This document shows, one piece after another, positions 1 through 7,592 of a stretch of DNA of 9,913 bases. Both the position numbers and the translations under genes were made by a program. The stretch is from UBA6183 sp964603255. Lineage in GTDB: Bacteria; Bacteroidota; Bacteroidia; UKL13-3. The stretch spans positions 1-9,913 of the forward strand of contig CAZRVA010000105.1 of the NCBI GenBank assembly GCA_964603255.1, read 5' to 3'. Position 1 is the first letter of the stretch, and every line of letters begins with the position of its first letter. The notes beneath the pieces were generated by a model that worked only from the letters and a program-made list of their open reading frames with translations, did no database searches and had not been told where the DNA came from.

Positions 1-683
1 TAGACGGACCCAACAATAAAATTATTTGGGAACAAGGCGATCCGGTTGACCAAATAATAAGTATTTGCGAGAACGAACAAGTTGATTTATTGGTAGCAGG
101 TGCCTTGGTAAAAGAAAGTGTGTTAAAATACATTTTGGGTGGCATTGCACGTAACCTTTGTCGTAAAGCCAAATGTAGCGTGTTAATGTTACGCGAACCT
201 GATATCAAATCAAAACCTATTAAGCACATTGTAGTTGAAGGTAGCGATCACCCCAAAACAGAAACCACCATTGAAACGGCTGTATATGTTGCAAAAGTCA
301 CTCATGCTGACCATGTGTATGTAATACAAGAAGAAGATGCCGGCAAGATGGCTTTGTTAAGAAGCGAATCGTTTGGCAGTGATGAAAGCGAAACTCGCAA
401 AGAACAAGTGGTAATTGAAGAGGTAACAAGATTAAATGAAATTTTAGCTTGCACCGATTGTGGTTCGTTACAAGTTACCACGGAGCGTTTGGAAGGAAAA
501 CCCGGCTACGTAATTACTAAATTTGCACGTGAGCACAATGCCGATTTATTGGTACTAAATTCACCCGATACAAAACTAAATATCATTGATAGGGTTTTTC
601 CGCACGATATTGAATATGCGCTTGCTGATTTGCCTTGCGATTTATTGATAGTTCACAGCAACAAAACCGAGACAGAAAACTAA
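1..683 (+). CDS. Universal stress protein, two UspA domains, 5'-truncated by window edge
   Basis: The reading frame is open from base 3 to the TAA at 681-683 with no stop, so the gene begins upstream of the window; the TTG at 90 is not a credible start because UspA-like sequence precedes it. The visible part starts in the C-terminal half of a first UspA domain (VDLLVAGALVKES, then an ILGGIARNLCRKAKCSVLML segment). A second, complete UspA fold follows: it begins IKHIVVEGS and ends with an ADLLVLNS strand and a closing CDLLIVHS strand. UspA domains are cytoplasmic alpha/beta proteins that often bind ATP. The nucleotide loop usually reads G-x2-G-x9-G-(S/T). Here domain 1 keeps the first G and the GG (bases 99-143) but has V for the second G, and domain 2 has lost the glycines, so nucleotide binding is doubtful. 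The antiporter gene starts 9 nt downstream, which suggests one operon and a role in stress or ion homeostasis. The family call is firm; the role is inferred. Confidence 0.88.
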   Translation, partial: DGPNNKIIWEQGDPVDQIISICENEQVDLLVAGALVKESVLKYILGGIARNLCRKAKCSVLMLREPDIKSKPIKHIVVEGSDHPKTETTIETAVYVAKVTHADHVYVIQEEDAGKMALLRSESFGSDESETRKEQVVIEEVTRLNEILACTDCGSLQVTTERLEGKPGYVITKFAREHNADLLVLNSPDTKLNIIDRVFPHDIEYALADLPCDLLIVHSNKTETEN

Positions 684-692
684 TCACCCAAA

Positions 693-1988
693 ATGACCCA
701 CGCTGAAATTGTAAATTTATTGTTGGCAATTAGCATGATGCTTTTGCTGGGGAGAATTTTTGGTGAATTTTTTAGAAAACTACGCATGCCATTGGTTGTA
801 GGCGAGTTGGTTGCCGGCATACTTTTAGGCCCTACTTTGCTGGGTAAATTTTATCCATCACTTACTCAAAATATTTTTACCACTACGGGTAATGTTGGGC
901 TTGTAATGAATGGTATTTCTACCATATCGGTTGTGTTGCTACTTTTTGCTGCAGGCATGGAAGTAGAGTTTTCGGTAATTAGGCAACAAGGAAAAACTGC
1001 TTTAAAAACAAGTTTTATAGGTTTAATAACTACGCTTACTTTAGGTTATTTTGCAGGTACTTTTTTGTACGATTATTTGAACCAAAATAACATTGTACAA
1101 AACGACAAAACCGTATTTAGTTTATTTATAGCTACTGCAATGGCCATTACGGCTTTACCTGTAATTGCACGTACCTTAATGGATTTAAACTTATTTAAAA
1201 CCAAAATAGGTATGATTATTATTGCTGCAGCTATGTTTGATGATGTAGTGGGTTGGATATTATTTTCGGTAGTGCTAAGCATGATGAATACCGGTGGTGC
1301 TTCCATTAGTTTTTTATACACCTTAGGATTAACCATTGGATATGCCATTTTGATGCTAACAGCAGGACGCATTTTTATAAATAAATCGTTGCCTTGGGCA
1401 AACAAAAACTTATCGTGGCCGGGTGGTGTATTAGCATTGTCGCTAAGCCTTGCATTTTTGGGTGCAGCCTTTACCGAAAAAATTGGTATACACGCCATTT
1501 TTGGTGCGTTTATAGTTGGTATAGCCATAGGAGATTCCGCTCACTTTACCGAAAAGGCACGCGAGGTTATTCATCAATTTATTACCAATATTTTTGCTCC
1601 GTTGTTTTTTGTTTCTATAGGTTTTAAGGTAAACTTTATTGCAAACTTTGAATGGAGTTTGGTGCTTATCATTACACTTTTAGCCGTATTTACTAAATTG
1701 CTTGGTGTAGGCTTGGGTGCACTTTGGGGCCGACTAACCTTACGCGAAAGTTTGGCTGTTGGCTTTGGTATGAACGCTCGTGGTGCAATGGAAATTGTAT
1801 TGGGCTTACTTGCTTTACAAGCCGGATTAATTAACGAACAACTATTTGTTGCGTTGGTGGTTATGGCTGTGTTAACAAGTGTTCTGGCCGGGCCAATGCT
1901 GCAATATTTCTTAACGGGTGAAATGAAAGTTGCCACCGGATTAAAAGAAATAATTCCATTTATTGACGAAGAAAAAGCAGCGGAATAA
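693..1988 (+). CDS. Cation/proton antiporter, CPA2 family (Na+/K+:H+ exchanger-like)
   Basis: A polytopic inner-membrane protein of 431 residues with about 12-13 hydrophobic segments, the usual size for a CPA2 transporter core. Visible landmarks are the early RMPLVVGELVAGILLGPTLL segment (residues 31-50), the discontinuous-helix motif TALPVIAR (153-160), and the paired aspartates D183-D184 in MFDDVVGW. These are the expected ion-binding residues of electrogenic CPA2 members. Further on come GIHAIFGAFIVG (265-276), FAPLFFVSIGFKVN (301-314), K335 in a late helix, and GMNARGAMEIVLG (359-371). The motif spelling resembles bacterial relatives of plant CHX exchangers. There is no C-terminal TrkA-N/RCK domain of the KefB/KefC kind, so glutathione-gated K+ efflux is unlikely. 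The protein should exchange a monovalent cation for protons; which cation cannot be read from sequence. It follows a universal stress gene by 9 nt and is probably co-transcribed with it. The ATG at 693 is chosen because it fits the family N-terminus. Confidence 0.92.
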   Translation: MTHAEIVNLLLAISMMLLLGRIFGEFFRKLRMPLVVGELVAGILLGPTLLGKFYPSLTQNIFTTTGNVGLVMNGISTISVVLLLFAAGMEVEFSVIRQQGKTALKTSFIGLITTLTLGYFAGTFLYDYLNQNNIVQNDKTVFSLFIATAMAITALPVIARTLMDLNLFKTKIGMIIIAAAMFDDVVGWILFSVVLSMMNTGGASISFLYTLGLTIGYAILMLTAGRIFINKSLPWANKNLSWPGGVLALSLSLAFLGAAFTEKIGIHAIFGAFIVGIAIGDSAHFTEKAREVIHQFITNIFAPLFFVSIGFKVNFIANFEWSLVLIITLLAVFTKLLGVGLGALWGRLTLRESLAVGFGMNARGAMEIVLGLLALQAGLINEQLFVALVVMAVLTSVLAGPMLQYFLTGEMKVATGLKEIIPFIDEEKAAE

Positions 1989-2002
1989 TACATCACACTT
2001 TC

Positions 2003-2028
2003 TTGTTTCATCATAAATACTATATTGC
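2003..2028 (+). promoter_or_regulatory. Weak candidate promoter for the M1 peptidase gene
   Basis: In the 62-nt gap before the peptidase start, a TTG (2003-2005) lies 15 nt upstream of TATATTGC (2021-2028). This partly resembles the Bacteroidota promoter TTG / TAnnTTTG, but the -7 box is one T short and the spacing is on the small side. The gap suggests that the peptidase is transcribed separately from the USP-antiporter pair. Low confidence. Confidence 0.22.
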
Positions 2029-2050
2029 ACTTACGCATTATATATAACAC

Positions 2051-4486
2051 ATGATGAAAAAATTACTTATTGCTTTCTTATCTATTGGTACATTAGCCTC
2101 GGCACAAAATACCTACCGAAGCTATTTTAAAGACGCCACAACTTACCGCGAACATCCGCTTGACATTACACGCATGAAAGTGGAAGTAAGTTTTGACACA
2201 CAAAAAAGTTTGGTGAAAGGAAAAGTAACACACAGTTTTATGGTGCTTCAAAAACAAGTGGATTCAGTCTTTTTTGATGGCCCTGGTATCAATATTAAAT
2301 CTGCTTTATTAGGTAATCAAAACTTACCATTTTATACCACCGATAAAGGTGTTTGGGTGAAACCAACTAAAGCTTTACAATGGGATCAAACCAATACCAT
2401 TACGTTTGAATACGAAGCTACACCACGTAAAGGATTATATTTTATAGGCTGGAATGTTCCTGAAAACCCGGCCAAAAATCCGTTTGCTGTACGTAAACAA
2501 ATTTGGACCCAAGGACAAGGTGTAGATAACCGCTATTGGATACCGATGTATGATGACATGAACGATAAATTTATTACCGAAACGGTGGTAACTTTTGAAA
2601 ACGGCTATGAAGTATTATCAAACGGAAATTTGCTTAAAAAAACAGCTAATAAAAACAATACAACTACCTGGCATTACAGCATGACCAAACCTCATGCAGG
2701 TTATTTGTTAATGTTGGGTATCGGTAAGTATAGTATCAAAAAAACAAAGAGTGCACGTGGCATCCCAATGAATTTATATTACTACCCCGAGTTTGCCGAT
2801 AGGGCTGAGCCAACCTACCGTTACAGCGAAATGATGGTTGACTTTTTAGAGCAGGAAACCGGCATTAATTACCCTTGGGAAAGTTACTCGCAAATTATGG
2901 TGCAAGACTTTTTATACGGTGCCATGGAAAATACCACTGCAACTATTTTTGGCGACTTTTTTAATGTGGATGAACGCGCGTATTTAGATAGAAATTATGT
3001 AGGGGTAAACTGTCATGAATTAACCCATCAATGGTTTGGCGATTACATTACCGCACGTGATGGTCGTGATACTTGGCTACAGGAAAGTTATGCTACCTAT
3101 TACCCTAAAATGTTAACCAGAAAATTGTTTGGTGATGATGCCTACAATTGGCAACGCAGAGGCGAACAAAACTCGGCCATTGAAGCTACCAAAAAAGATA
3201 AATTCCCGATAAGACATACCAATGCCGGAAGTGCACGTAACTATCCAAAAGGATCGAATGTAATTAGTATGTTGAGTTATGTTTTGGGTGAAGAACAATG
3301 GAAACGTGCCTTAAATCATTATTTAAAAACGCATGCTTATGGTAATGTTGAAACCAACGATTTACAACAAGCCATTCAAGATAAATTGGGTATTGATATG
3401 AGTTGGTTTTTCGACCAATGGGTATTGCGTGGTGGCGAACCACAATACACCGTTCATTACGAAGACCTGATGGGCAAAGATGGCAGCCGACATACCGAAA
3501 TTGCCATAGAGCAAACACACCAACGCGATGAAGTAATTGGTTTCTTTAAAATGCCAATTGCATTTGAAGTGCATTACACCGATGGTAGTTTTGAGCGTGT
3601 GGTGGATATGATTCAACACCAATTTGAGGTGGTTAAAATCCCGAATAAAGACAAAAAAGAAATTGCCTTTGTGTTGTTTGACCCAAACAGCATGGTGATG
3701 AAAACCGTAAACTTTAAAAAGAGCTACAACGAGCTAAAAGCACAAGTAATACATGCACCTAACATGTTAGACCGATATGATGCATTGGTGGCTTTAAGGG
3801 AATATGATGTAGAACAAAAACGTGAGTTGTTGATGGAGGTTTTCAGAAACGAAAAATTCCACGCCATGAAAAGCGAAGTGATTACACAATTGATAAATGA
3901 TGAAGTAACCAACTACCAATTGTTAAGTGTGTTTAACGAAAAAGAACCTCAAGCCAAACTAACTTTTATTAAAGCATACAACGGAAACAACACCCTTTGT
4001 TTAAGCGCTATTGCCAAGGCATTAACCGATAACAGTTATGATGTGGTGCAAGCTGCCATAGAAAAAATATGCAAGTTGGATGCCGTAAATGTAAAGATGT
4101 ATTTACCTATTGTAAAAGAGGTATATGGCATGAACAATAGCGTAAACATTAAGTACCATGAGTTAAGTGTAATTTATAACATTGATGCAGATGAACACAC
4201 CAAAGCATTAATTAATTATGCAAGTAACCAATGGGAGTTTAGAACACGCAACAATGCATTTGCTGCCATAAAAGCAAGTGGTGTGTACAGTGCAGCATTA
4301 ATACCGCATTTGTTTGATGCCATGTTAAACACCAACAGCCGCCTGGCAGGACCAGCAGCAGACTTGGCTAACCACTTAGCAACAAAAACAACCAACTTAA
4401 ACGATATGCAACAACACTTTAATACCACTAACTACACCAAAGCACAAAAAGATATTTTAATAAAATACGTGCCTGGATTGAAATAG
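2051..4486 (+). CDS. Secreted M1-family zinc metallopeptidase (aminopeptidase)
   Basis: An 811-residue protein with a Sec signal peptide (MMKKLL, hydrophobic core, ASA before Q19). It has no lipobox cysteine and no evident type IX sorting domain at the C-terminus, so a periplasmic location is most likely. The N-terminal beta domain (about 20-230) is followed by the thermolysin-like catalytic domain. GAMEN is present at 290-294 (substrate amino-group anchoring). HELTH at 322-326 supplies two zinc ligands and the catalytic E323, and E345 is the third ligand with the exact HExxH-x18-E spacing. Y398 in NYPKGS matches the transition-state tyrosine of the family (YEKG motif). All key residues are therefore present and the enzyme should be active, removing N-terminal residues from peptides. 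The region after about 550 is helical, probably a HEAT/ARM-like repeat domain, as in many M1 enzymes. The usual NEG around the third ligand reads QES here. ATG codons at 2051 and 2054 are adjacent; either could be the start. Confidence 0.94.
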   Translation: MMKKLLIAFLSIGTLASAQNTYRSYFKDATTYREHPLDITRMKVEVSFDTQKSLVKGKVTHSFMVLQKQVDSVFFDGPGINIKSALLGNQNLPFYTTDKGVWVKPTKALQWDQTNTITFEYEATPRKGLYFIGWNVPENPAKNPFAVRKQIWTQGQGVDNRYWIPMYDDMNDKFITETVVTFENGYEVLSNGNLLKKTANKNNTTTWHYSMTKPHAGYLLMLGIGKYSIKKTKSARGIPMNLYYYPEFADRAEPTYRYSEMMVDFLEQETGINYPWESYSQIMVQDFLYGAMENTTATIFGDFFNVDERAYLDRNYVGVNCHELTHQWFGDYITARDGRDTWLQESYATYYPKMLTRKLFGDDAYNWQRRGEQNSAIEATKKDKFPIRHTNAGSARNYPKGSNVISMLSYVLGEEQWKRALNHYLKTHAYGNVETNDLQQAIQDKLGIDMSWFFDQWVLRGGEPQYTVHYEDLMGKDGSRHTEIAIEQTHQRDEVIGFFKMPIAFEVHYTDGSFERVVDMIQHQFEVVKIPNKDKKEIAFVLFDPNSMVMKTVNFKKSYNELKAQVIHAPNMLDRYDALVALREYDVEQKRELLMEVFRNEKFHAMKSEVITQLINDEVTNYQLLSVFNEKEPQAKLTFIKAYNGNNTLCLSAIAKALTDNSYDVVQAAIEKICKLDAVNVKMYLPIVKEVYGMNNSVNIKYHELSVIYNIDADEHTKALINYASNQWEFRTRNNAFAAIKASGVYSAALIPHLFDAMLNTNSRLAGPAADLANHLATKTTNLNDMQQHFNTTNYTKAQKDILIKYVPGLK

Positions 4487-4500
4487 TTAACACACACAAA

Positions 4501-4535
4501 ACAAAAAAAGACGACCTTAAGTCGTCTTTTTTTGT
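4501..4535. terminator. Bidirectional intrinsic terminator between convergent genes
   Basis: A 6-bp GC-containing stem GACGAC/GTCGTC (4510-4515 and 4521-4526) closes a CTTAA loop. It is extended by A7 (4503-4509) pairing with T7 (4527-4533). It lies 15 nt after the peptidase stop and about 20 nt beyond the lpdA stop on the other strand. Either strand yields a hairpin followed by a U-run, so it can end both transcripts. Confidence 0.88.
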
Positions 4536-4555
4536 GTCTACTTATCACGGAAATT

Positions 4556-5953
4556 TTATGTATGCAAAGCACGATTTGCTGTTGCAGCCAAGCAGGCTTC
4601 TTTCATGGCTTCGGTATAGGTTGGATGTGCGTGGCTCATGCGGCTTACGTCTTCTGCACTTGCACGGAACTCCATGGCTACAACTGCTTCTGCAATCATA
4701 TCTGCAGCACGTGGACCAATCATGTGTACGCCTAAAATTTCATCCGTATCGCCATCGGCAATTACTTTAACTAAACCGTCAATGTCCATACTTGCGCGGG
4801 CACGACCTAAAGCACGAATTGGGAACGATCCGGTTTTAATTTTACGTCCGGCTTTTTTCAATTCCTCTTCTGTTTGTCCTACACCTGCAACCTCAGGCCA
4901 GGTATATACCACACCCGGAATTAAGTTGTAATTAATATGTGGTTTTTGTCCGGCAATTACCTCCGCTACAAACACACCTTCTTCTTCGGCTTTATGTGCA
5001 AGCATTGCGCCTTTAACCACATCGCCAATTGCATAAATTCCTTTAACGGCAGTTTCTAAATGTGCGTCAGTTTCAATGCGTCCACGCTCATCTGTTTTTA
5101 AACCTGCGTTTTCTAAACCTAAACCATCAGTGTATGGTCTGCGGCCTACACTAACCAAACAATAGTCGCCTTTAAATTCAACCATTTCACCTTTTTCGTT
5201 TTCGGCAGTAACGGTAACCTCTTTACCTTTTGTAGTAGCCGATTTTACTTTATGGTTAAAGTTAAACTCAAAACCTTGTTTGCGTAACACACGTTGCAAT
5301 TCTTTTCCTAAAGCGCCATCCATAGTTGGTATAATACTTCCCGAGTATTCAACCACAGTAACTTTAGCACCTAGACGTGCGTATACCGAACCTAGCTCTA
5401 AACCAATAACACCACCACCAATAACAATTAAATGTTTTGGAACTTCGGTCATGTTTAATGCTTCGGTACTCGTAATAATTCTTTTCTTATCAATTTCTAC
5501 ACCGGGTAAAGTTGATGGCTTAGAACCAGTAGCAATAATCACTTTATCGGTTTCGATGGTTTGTTCTTTTTCGCCACTAATTTTAACAGTGTTTTTATTT
5601 ACGAAAGAACCTAAACCATGGTACACATCAATTTTATTTTTCTTCATCAAATAATCGATGCCATCGCAGGTTTGTTTAACCACGCCATTTTTACGTTCGA
5701 TCATTTGTTTTAAATTCACCTGAACTTCACCTTTAATATCTACACCATGCGTAGTGAAATTATGCACCGCATTGTGGTAGTGCTCTGATGAATCTAGTAA
5801 CGCTTTAGAAGGAATACAGCCCACATTTAAGCAAGTACCACCAAGGGTGCTGTATTTTTCGATGATGGCAGTTTTTAAACCTAACTGAGCGCAACGTATT
5901 GCTGCTACATAGCCTCCGGGGCCCGAACCAATAACGGTTACATCGTATTTCAT
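4556..5953 (-). CDS. lpdA: Dihydrolipoyl dehydrogenase (E3 subunit)
   Basis: A cytoplasmic FAD flavoprotein of 465 residues, the normal length. It re-oxidises the dihydrolipoyl groups of 2-oxoacid dehydrogenase complexes (pyruvate, 2-oxoglutarate, branched-chain) and of the glycine cleavage system, passing electrons to NAD+. The FAD-binding Rossmann motif GSGPGG is at 9-14. The redox-active disulfide is C41/C46 in GGTCLNVGCIPSKALL. The NAD-binding motif GGGVIGLELG is at 179-188, and the second FAD contact GIYAIGDV is at 305-312. The catalytic His-Glu pair of the dimer interface is H443 and E448 in HAHPTYTE. Every hallmark is intact. No E1 or E2 gene is in the window, so the gene stands apart from its complexes and probably serves several of them. 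It starts 92 nt after the DUF1684 gene on the same strand, a gap that suggests an independent promoter. It ends at a terminator shared with the convergent peptidase gene. Confidence 0.97.
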   Translation of the reverse strand: MKYDVTVIGSGPGGYVAAIRCAQLGLKTAIIEKYSTLGGTCLNVGCIPSKALLDSSEHYHNAVHNFTTHGVDIKGEVQVNLKQMIERKNGVVKQTCDGIDYLMKKNKIDVYHGLGSFVNKNTVKISGEKEQTIETDKVIIATGSKPSTLPGVEIDKKRIITSTEALNMTEVPKHLIVIGGGVIGLELGSVYARLGAKVTVVEYSGSIIPTMDGALGKELQRVLRKQGFEFNFNHKVKSATTKGKEVTVTAENEKGEMVEFKGDYCLVSVGRRPYTDGLGLENAGLKTDERGRIETDAHLETAVKGIYAIGDVVKGAMLAHKAEEEGVFVAEVIAGQKPHINYNLIPGVVYTWPEVAGVGQTEEELKKAGRKIKTGSFPIRALGRARASMDIDGLVKVIADGDTDEILGVHMIGPRAADMIAEAVVAMEFRASAEDVSRMSHAHPTYTEAMKEACLAATANRALHT

Positions 5954-5977
5954 AAAATTTTATGTTTTAAAGCGGTG

Positions 5978-5985
5978 CGAATATA
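5978..5985 (-). promoter_or_regulatory. Candidate -7 promoter element for lpdA
   Basis: On the minus strand the sequence reads TATATTCG, one mismatch from the Bacteroidota -7 box TAnnTTTG, 24 nt upstream of the lpdA ATG. I see no convincing -33 TTG at the usual spacing. It is supported mainly by position in the 92-nt gap between the DUF1684 gene and lpdA, where no clear terminator is visible. Confidence 0.28.
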
Positions 5986-6045
5986 CACATCTTAACCGAA
6001 GCTAACAGATTTATTGCCTAAATATTGCTTATTTACTATGGTTAA

Positions 6046-6657
6046 CTATTCCTCTGCAACATACATCTCTCCTGCCTCTATGGCTATGGGTAAATGGTTT
6101 TGCTTTGGCGGAATTGGACAGCTAAAATCTACATTATAAGCACAATACGGATTATAAGCTAAATTAAAATCAACCCAAACTTTTTTGCTGCCTAAAGTAG
6201 CTTTTACATCTAAATACCGTCCACCACCATAGGTTGTTTTACCTCCGGTTAAATCGGTAAATGGTATAAAAAGTTCAACAGAATCACCCATTTCGCCTTT
6301 GCGCAAATAGCTCATCAATTGCAAGTTTTTGCCACTCAATTGAAACGATAATGTTCCAGCTTCTACATACTCATAAGCTCTGTTTAAATTATGCGGCATA
6401 GCAAAAATGGTTTGATTACCACTTGGGTTAAAAGTGGCTTCTACCAAATAATTTTTGTTAACCTCGTAATAAGGTAAACCTTTAAACTTGGCCAATTTTG
6501 CCTGAGTTAATGGTGTAGTTTTAGGATCTAAAAACTTATAGGTAATAGCAGCCCTATGCTGCATAATACGTTGGGTGTAGGCCAAATCAGTTTGGTTTGA
6601 ACAAGCCATAAAACTCATCAAACCAAATAAAAAAACAGAAAGAATAACTGAGCGCAT
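6046..6657 (-). CDS. DUF1684 domain lipoprotein
   Basis: A 203-residue protein with an N-terminal hydrophobic segment ending FMAC, giving a probable lipidated C19 (an imperfect lipobox with M at -2). The mature part matches the DUF1684 family. It has an early SPLT-like PLTQAKLAKFKGLPYY segment (49-64) and the family's signature block: FTDLTGGKTTYGGGRYLD (133-150), VDFNLAYNPYCAYN (162-175) and CPIPPKQNHLPIAIEAGE (180-197). This short form is the one seen in Bacteroidota. The biochemical function of DUF1684 is unknown to me and I assign none. C172 and C180 flank the AYN segment and could form a disulfide in the periplasm. The ATG overlaps the stop of the Omp28-like gene by one base (TAATG), pointing to translational coupling and joint function with the upstream envelope genes. 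The family call is firm; lipidation is likely. Confidence 0.88.
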   Translation of the reverse strand: MRSVILSVFLFGLMSFMACSNQTDLAYTQRIMQHRAAITYKFLDPKTTPLTQAKLAKFKGLPYYEVNKNYLVEATFNPSGNQTIFAMPHNLNRAYEYVEAGTLSFQLSGKNLQLMSYLRKGEMGDSVELFIPFTDLTGGKTTYGGGRYLDVKATLGSKKVWVDFNLAYNPYCAYNVDFSCPIPPKQNHLPIAIEAGEMYVAEE

Positions 6658-7583
6658 TATTCTTTTACATGAATTTGTTTAACCTGAAGAATATTTAAAT
6701 CTGGCGCACCTTCGTGCACAAATACCAATAGCTTGGCATGTTTAGGGTTAACCTTAATTAAATCACTAACATTCATTTTGTATTTATATTCCTTCTCGAA
6801 CACACGACCTGGAACAAAACTAATTGCTGTATCTTTTGCTACAGGATCGCCTTGGGCAAACGTAACTACATCACGAAGAACAAACATATGGTTGTATTCG
6901 TTATTATATTTCACTTCAAACGTAGTTGGATCCTGGTACTCTTGCACGTCAGTGATACTGTCTTCAATCAACACAATAGAAAAATATTGTTTTGTGGTAA
7001 CGGCAGCCGTATAAGTGAATTTAATTTTTGCAATACCTTCTTGTGTGGCATCATTAAATTCTGACGTTACATCAATGTTTACAGGGGTAGTTCCTTGTAT
7101 TTCTTGCTCGCATTTTACATACCAATCTGTTCTGCCAATAAAACGATTGGGTTGATCGGTAAACTGACGTCTATTAATAAAACCGCGTGGTAACGCTCCC
7201 GGTATTCCGCATAATTCTAATATTTCTTTGGCATCGTTGGTTCTAAAATCAAAACGACTTTCGTGACCGGCCTTGGTAATTGGCGATACGAAATTAGATA
7301 AGGAATTTATATTTGGATGCATAACTGTTGTAAACGCACGACCTGGAAAAGCTTTCATTATACTTTTTGCTATAACAGTTGCGTCAGGGCAGTTTACACA
7401 TTTAACACCCGAAACATCTTCAAGCAAAACATTTTTTGGCTCGGCAGGTGGCACTGTGCTTAACACATAAGTAGTGTCTTTTAACGACTTACTTTCTTCA
7501 TAGTTAATTAGCGGTGGAACTTCTTCGCAGGCCACTAAAGTTAACAATACAACAGAACTAAAAAGTATGCGCAATTTTTTCAT
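6657..7583 (-). CDS. Omp28-related outer-membrane lipoprotein with thioredoxin-like CxxC site
   Basis: A 308-residue lipoprotein. The signal peptide ends LVAC, so C19 is lipidated; the acidic EE directly after it could act as a surface-export signal of the kind described in some Bacteroidota (inference). The segment NVLLEDVSGVKCVNCPDA (51-68) is the Omp28-family version of a thioredoxin-like active site, with C62 and C65 spaced CxxC. GALPRGFINR (129-138) sits where a cis-proline loop is expected (P132). Two further cysteines, C125 and C158, are present. The C-terminal half (about 165-308) appears beta-rich. The P. gingivalis Omp28 that names the family has been described as a surface protein and possible adhesin, but a redox or metal-binding role fits the motif as well. 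The gene starts 9 nt after the DUF6029 barrel gene and overlaps the DUF1684 gene by one base, so all three are almost certainly co-transcribed. The precise role is unknown. Confidence 0.85.
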   Translation of the reverse strand: MKKLRILFSSVVLLTLVACEEVPPLINYEESKSLKDTTYVLSTVPPAEPKNVLLEDVSGVKCVNCPDATVIAKSIMKAFPGRAFTTVMHPNINSLSNFVSPITKAGHESRFDFRTNDAKEILELCGIPGALPRGFINRRQFTDQPNRFIGRTDWYVKCEQEIQGTTPVNIDVTSEFNDATQEGIAKIKFTYTAAVTTKQYFSIVLIEDSITDVQEYQDPTTFEVKYNNEYNHMFVLRDVVTFAQGDPVAKDTAISFVPGRVFEKEYKYKMNVSDLIKVNPKHAKLLVFVHEGAPDLNILQVKQIHVKE

Positions 7584-7592
7584 AATTCAAAT

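Noticed and set aside
1073..2050. Two overlapping minus-strand open frames (1073-1528 and 1574-2050) opposite the antiporter gene
   Set aside because: They lie antisense to a strongly supported membrane protein, show no family motifs and have compositions expected from a reversed hydrophobic gene.
3113..4428. Several short minus-strand frames inside the M1 peptidase gene
   Set aside because: All are antisense to the catalytic or helical domains, start at arbitrary positions and match nothing I recognise.
4400..4486. Type IX secretion C-terminal sorting domain on the M1 peptidase
   Set aside because: The tail is helical and ends KYVPGLK; no beta-sandwich sorting motif is visible.
4532..5654. 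Plus-strand frames (4532-4735, 4534-4770, 4638-4931, 5280-5654) opposite lpdA
   Set aside because: They are antisense to a gene with every lpdA catalytic motif; no recognisable domain and no separate promoter.
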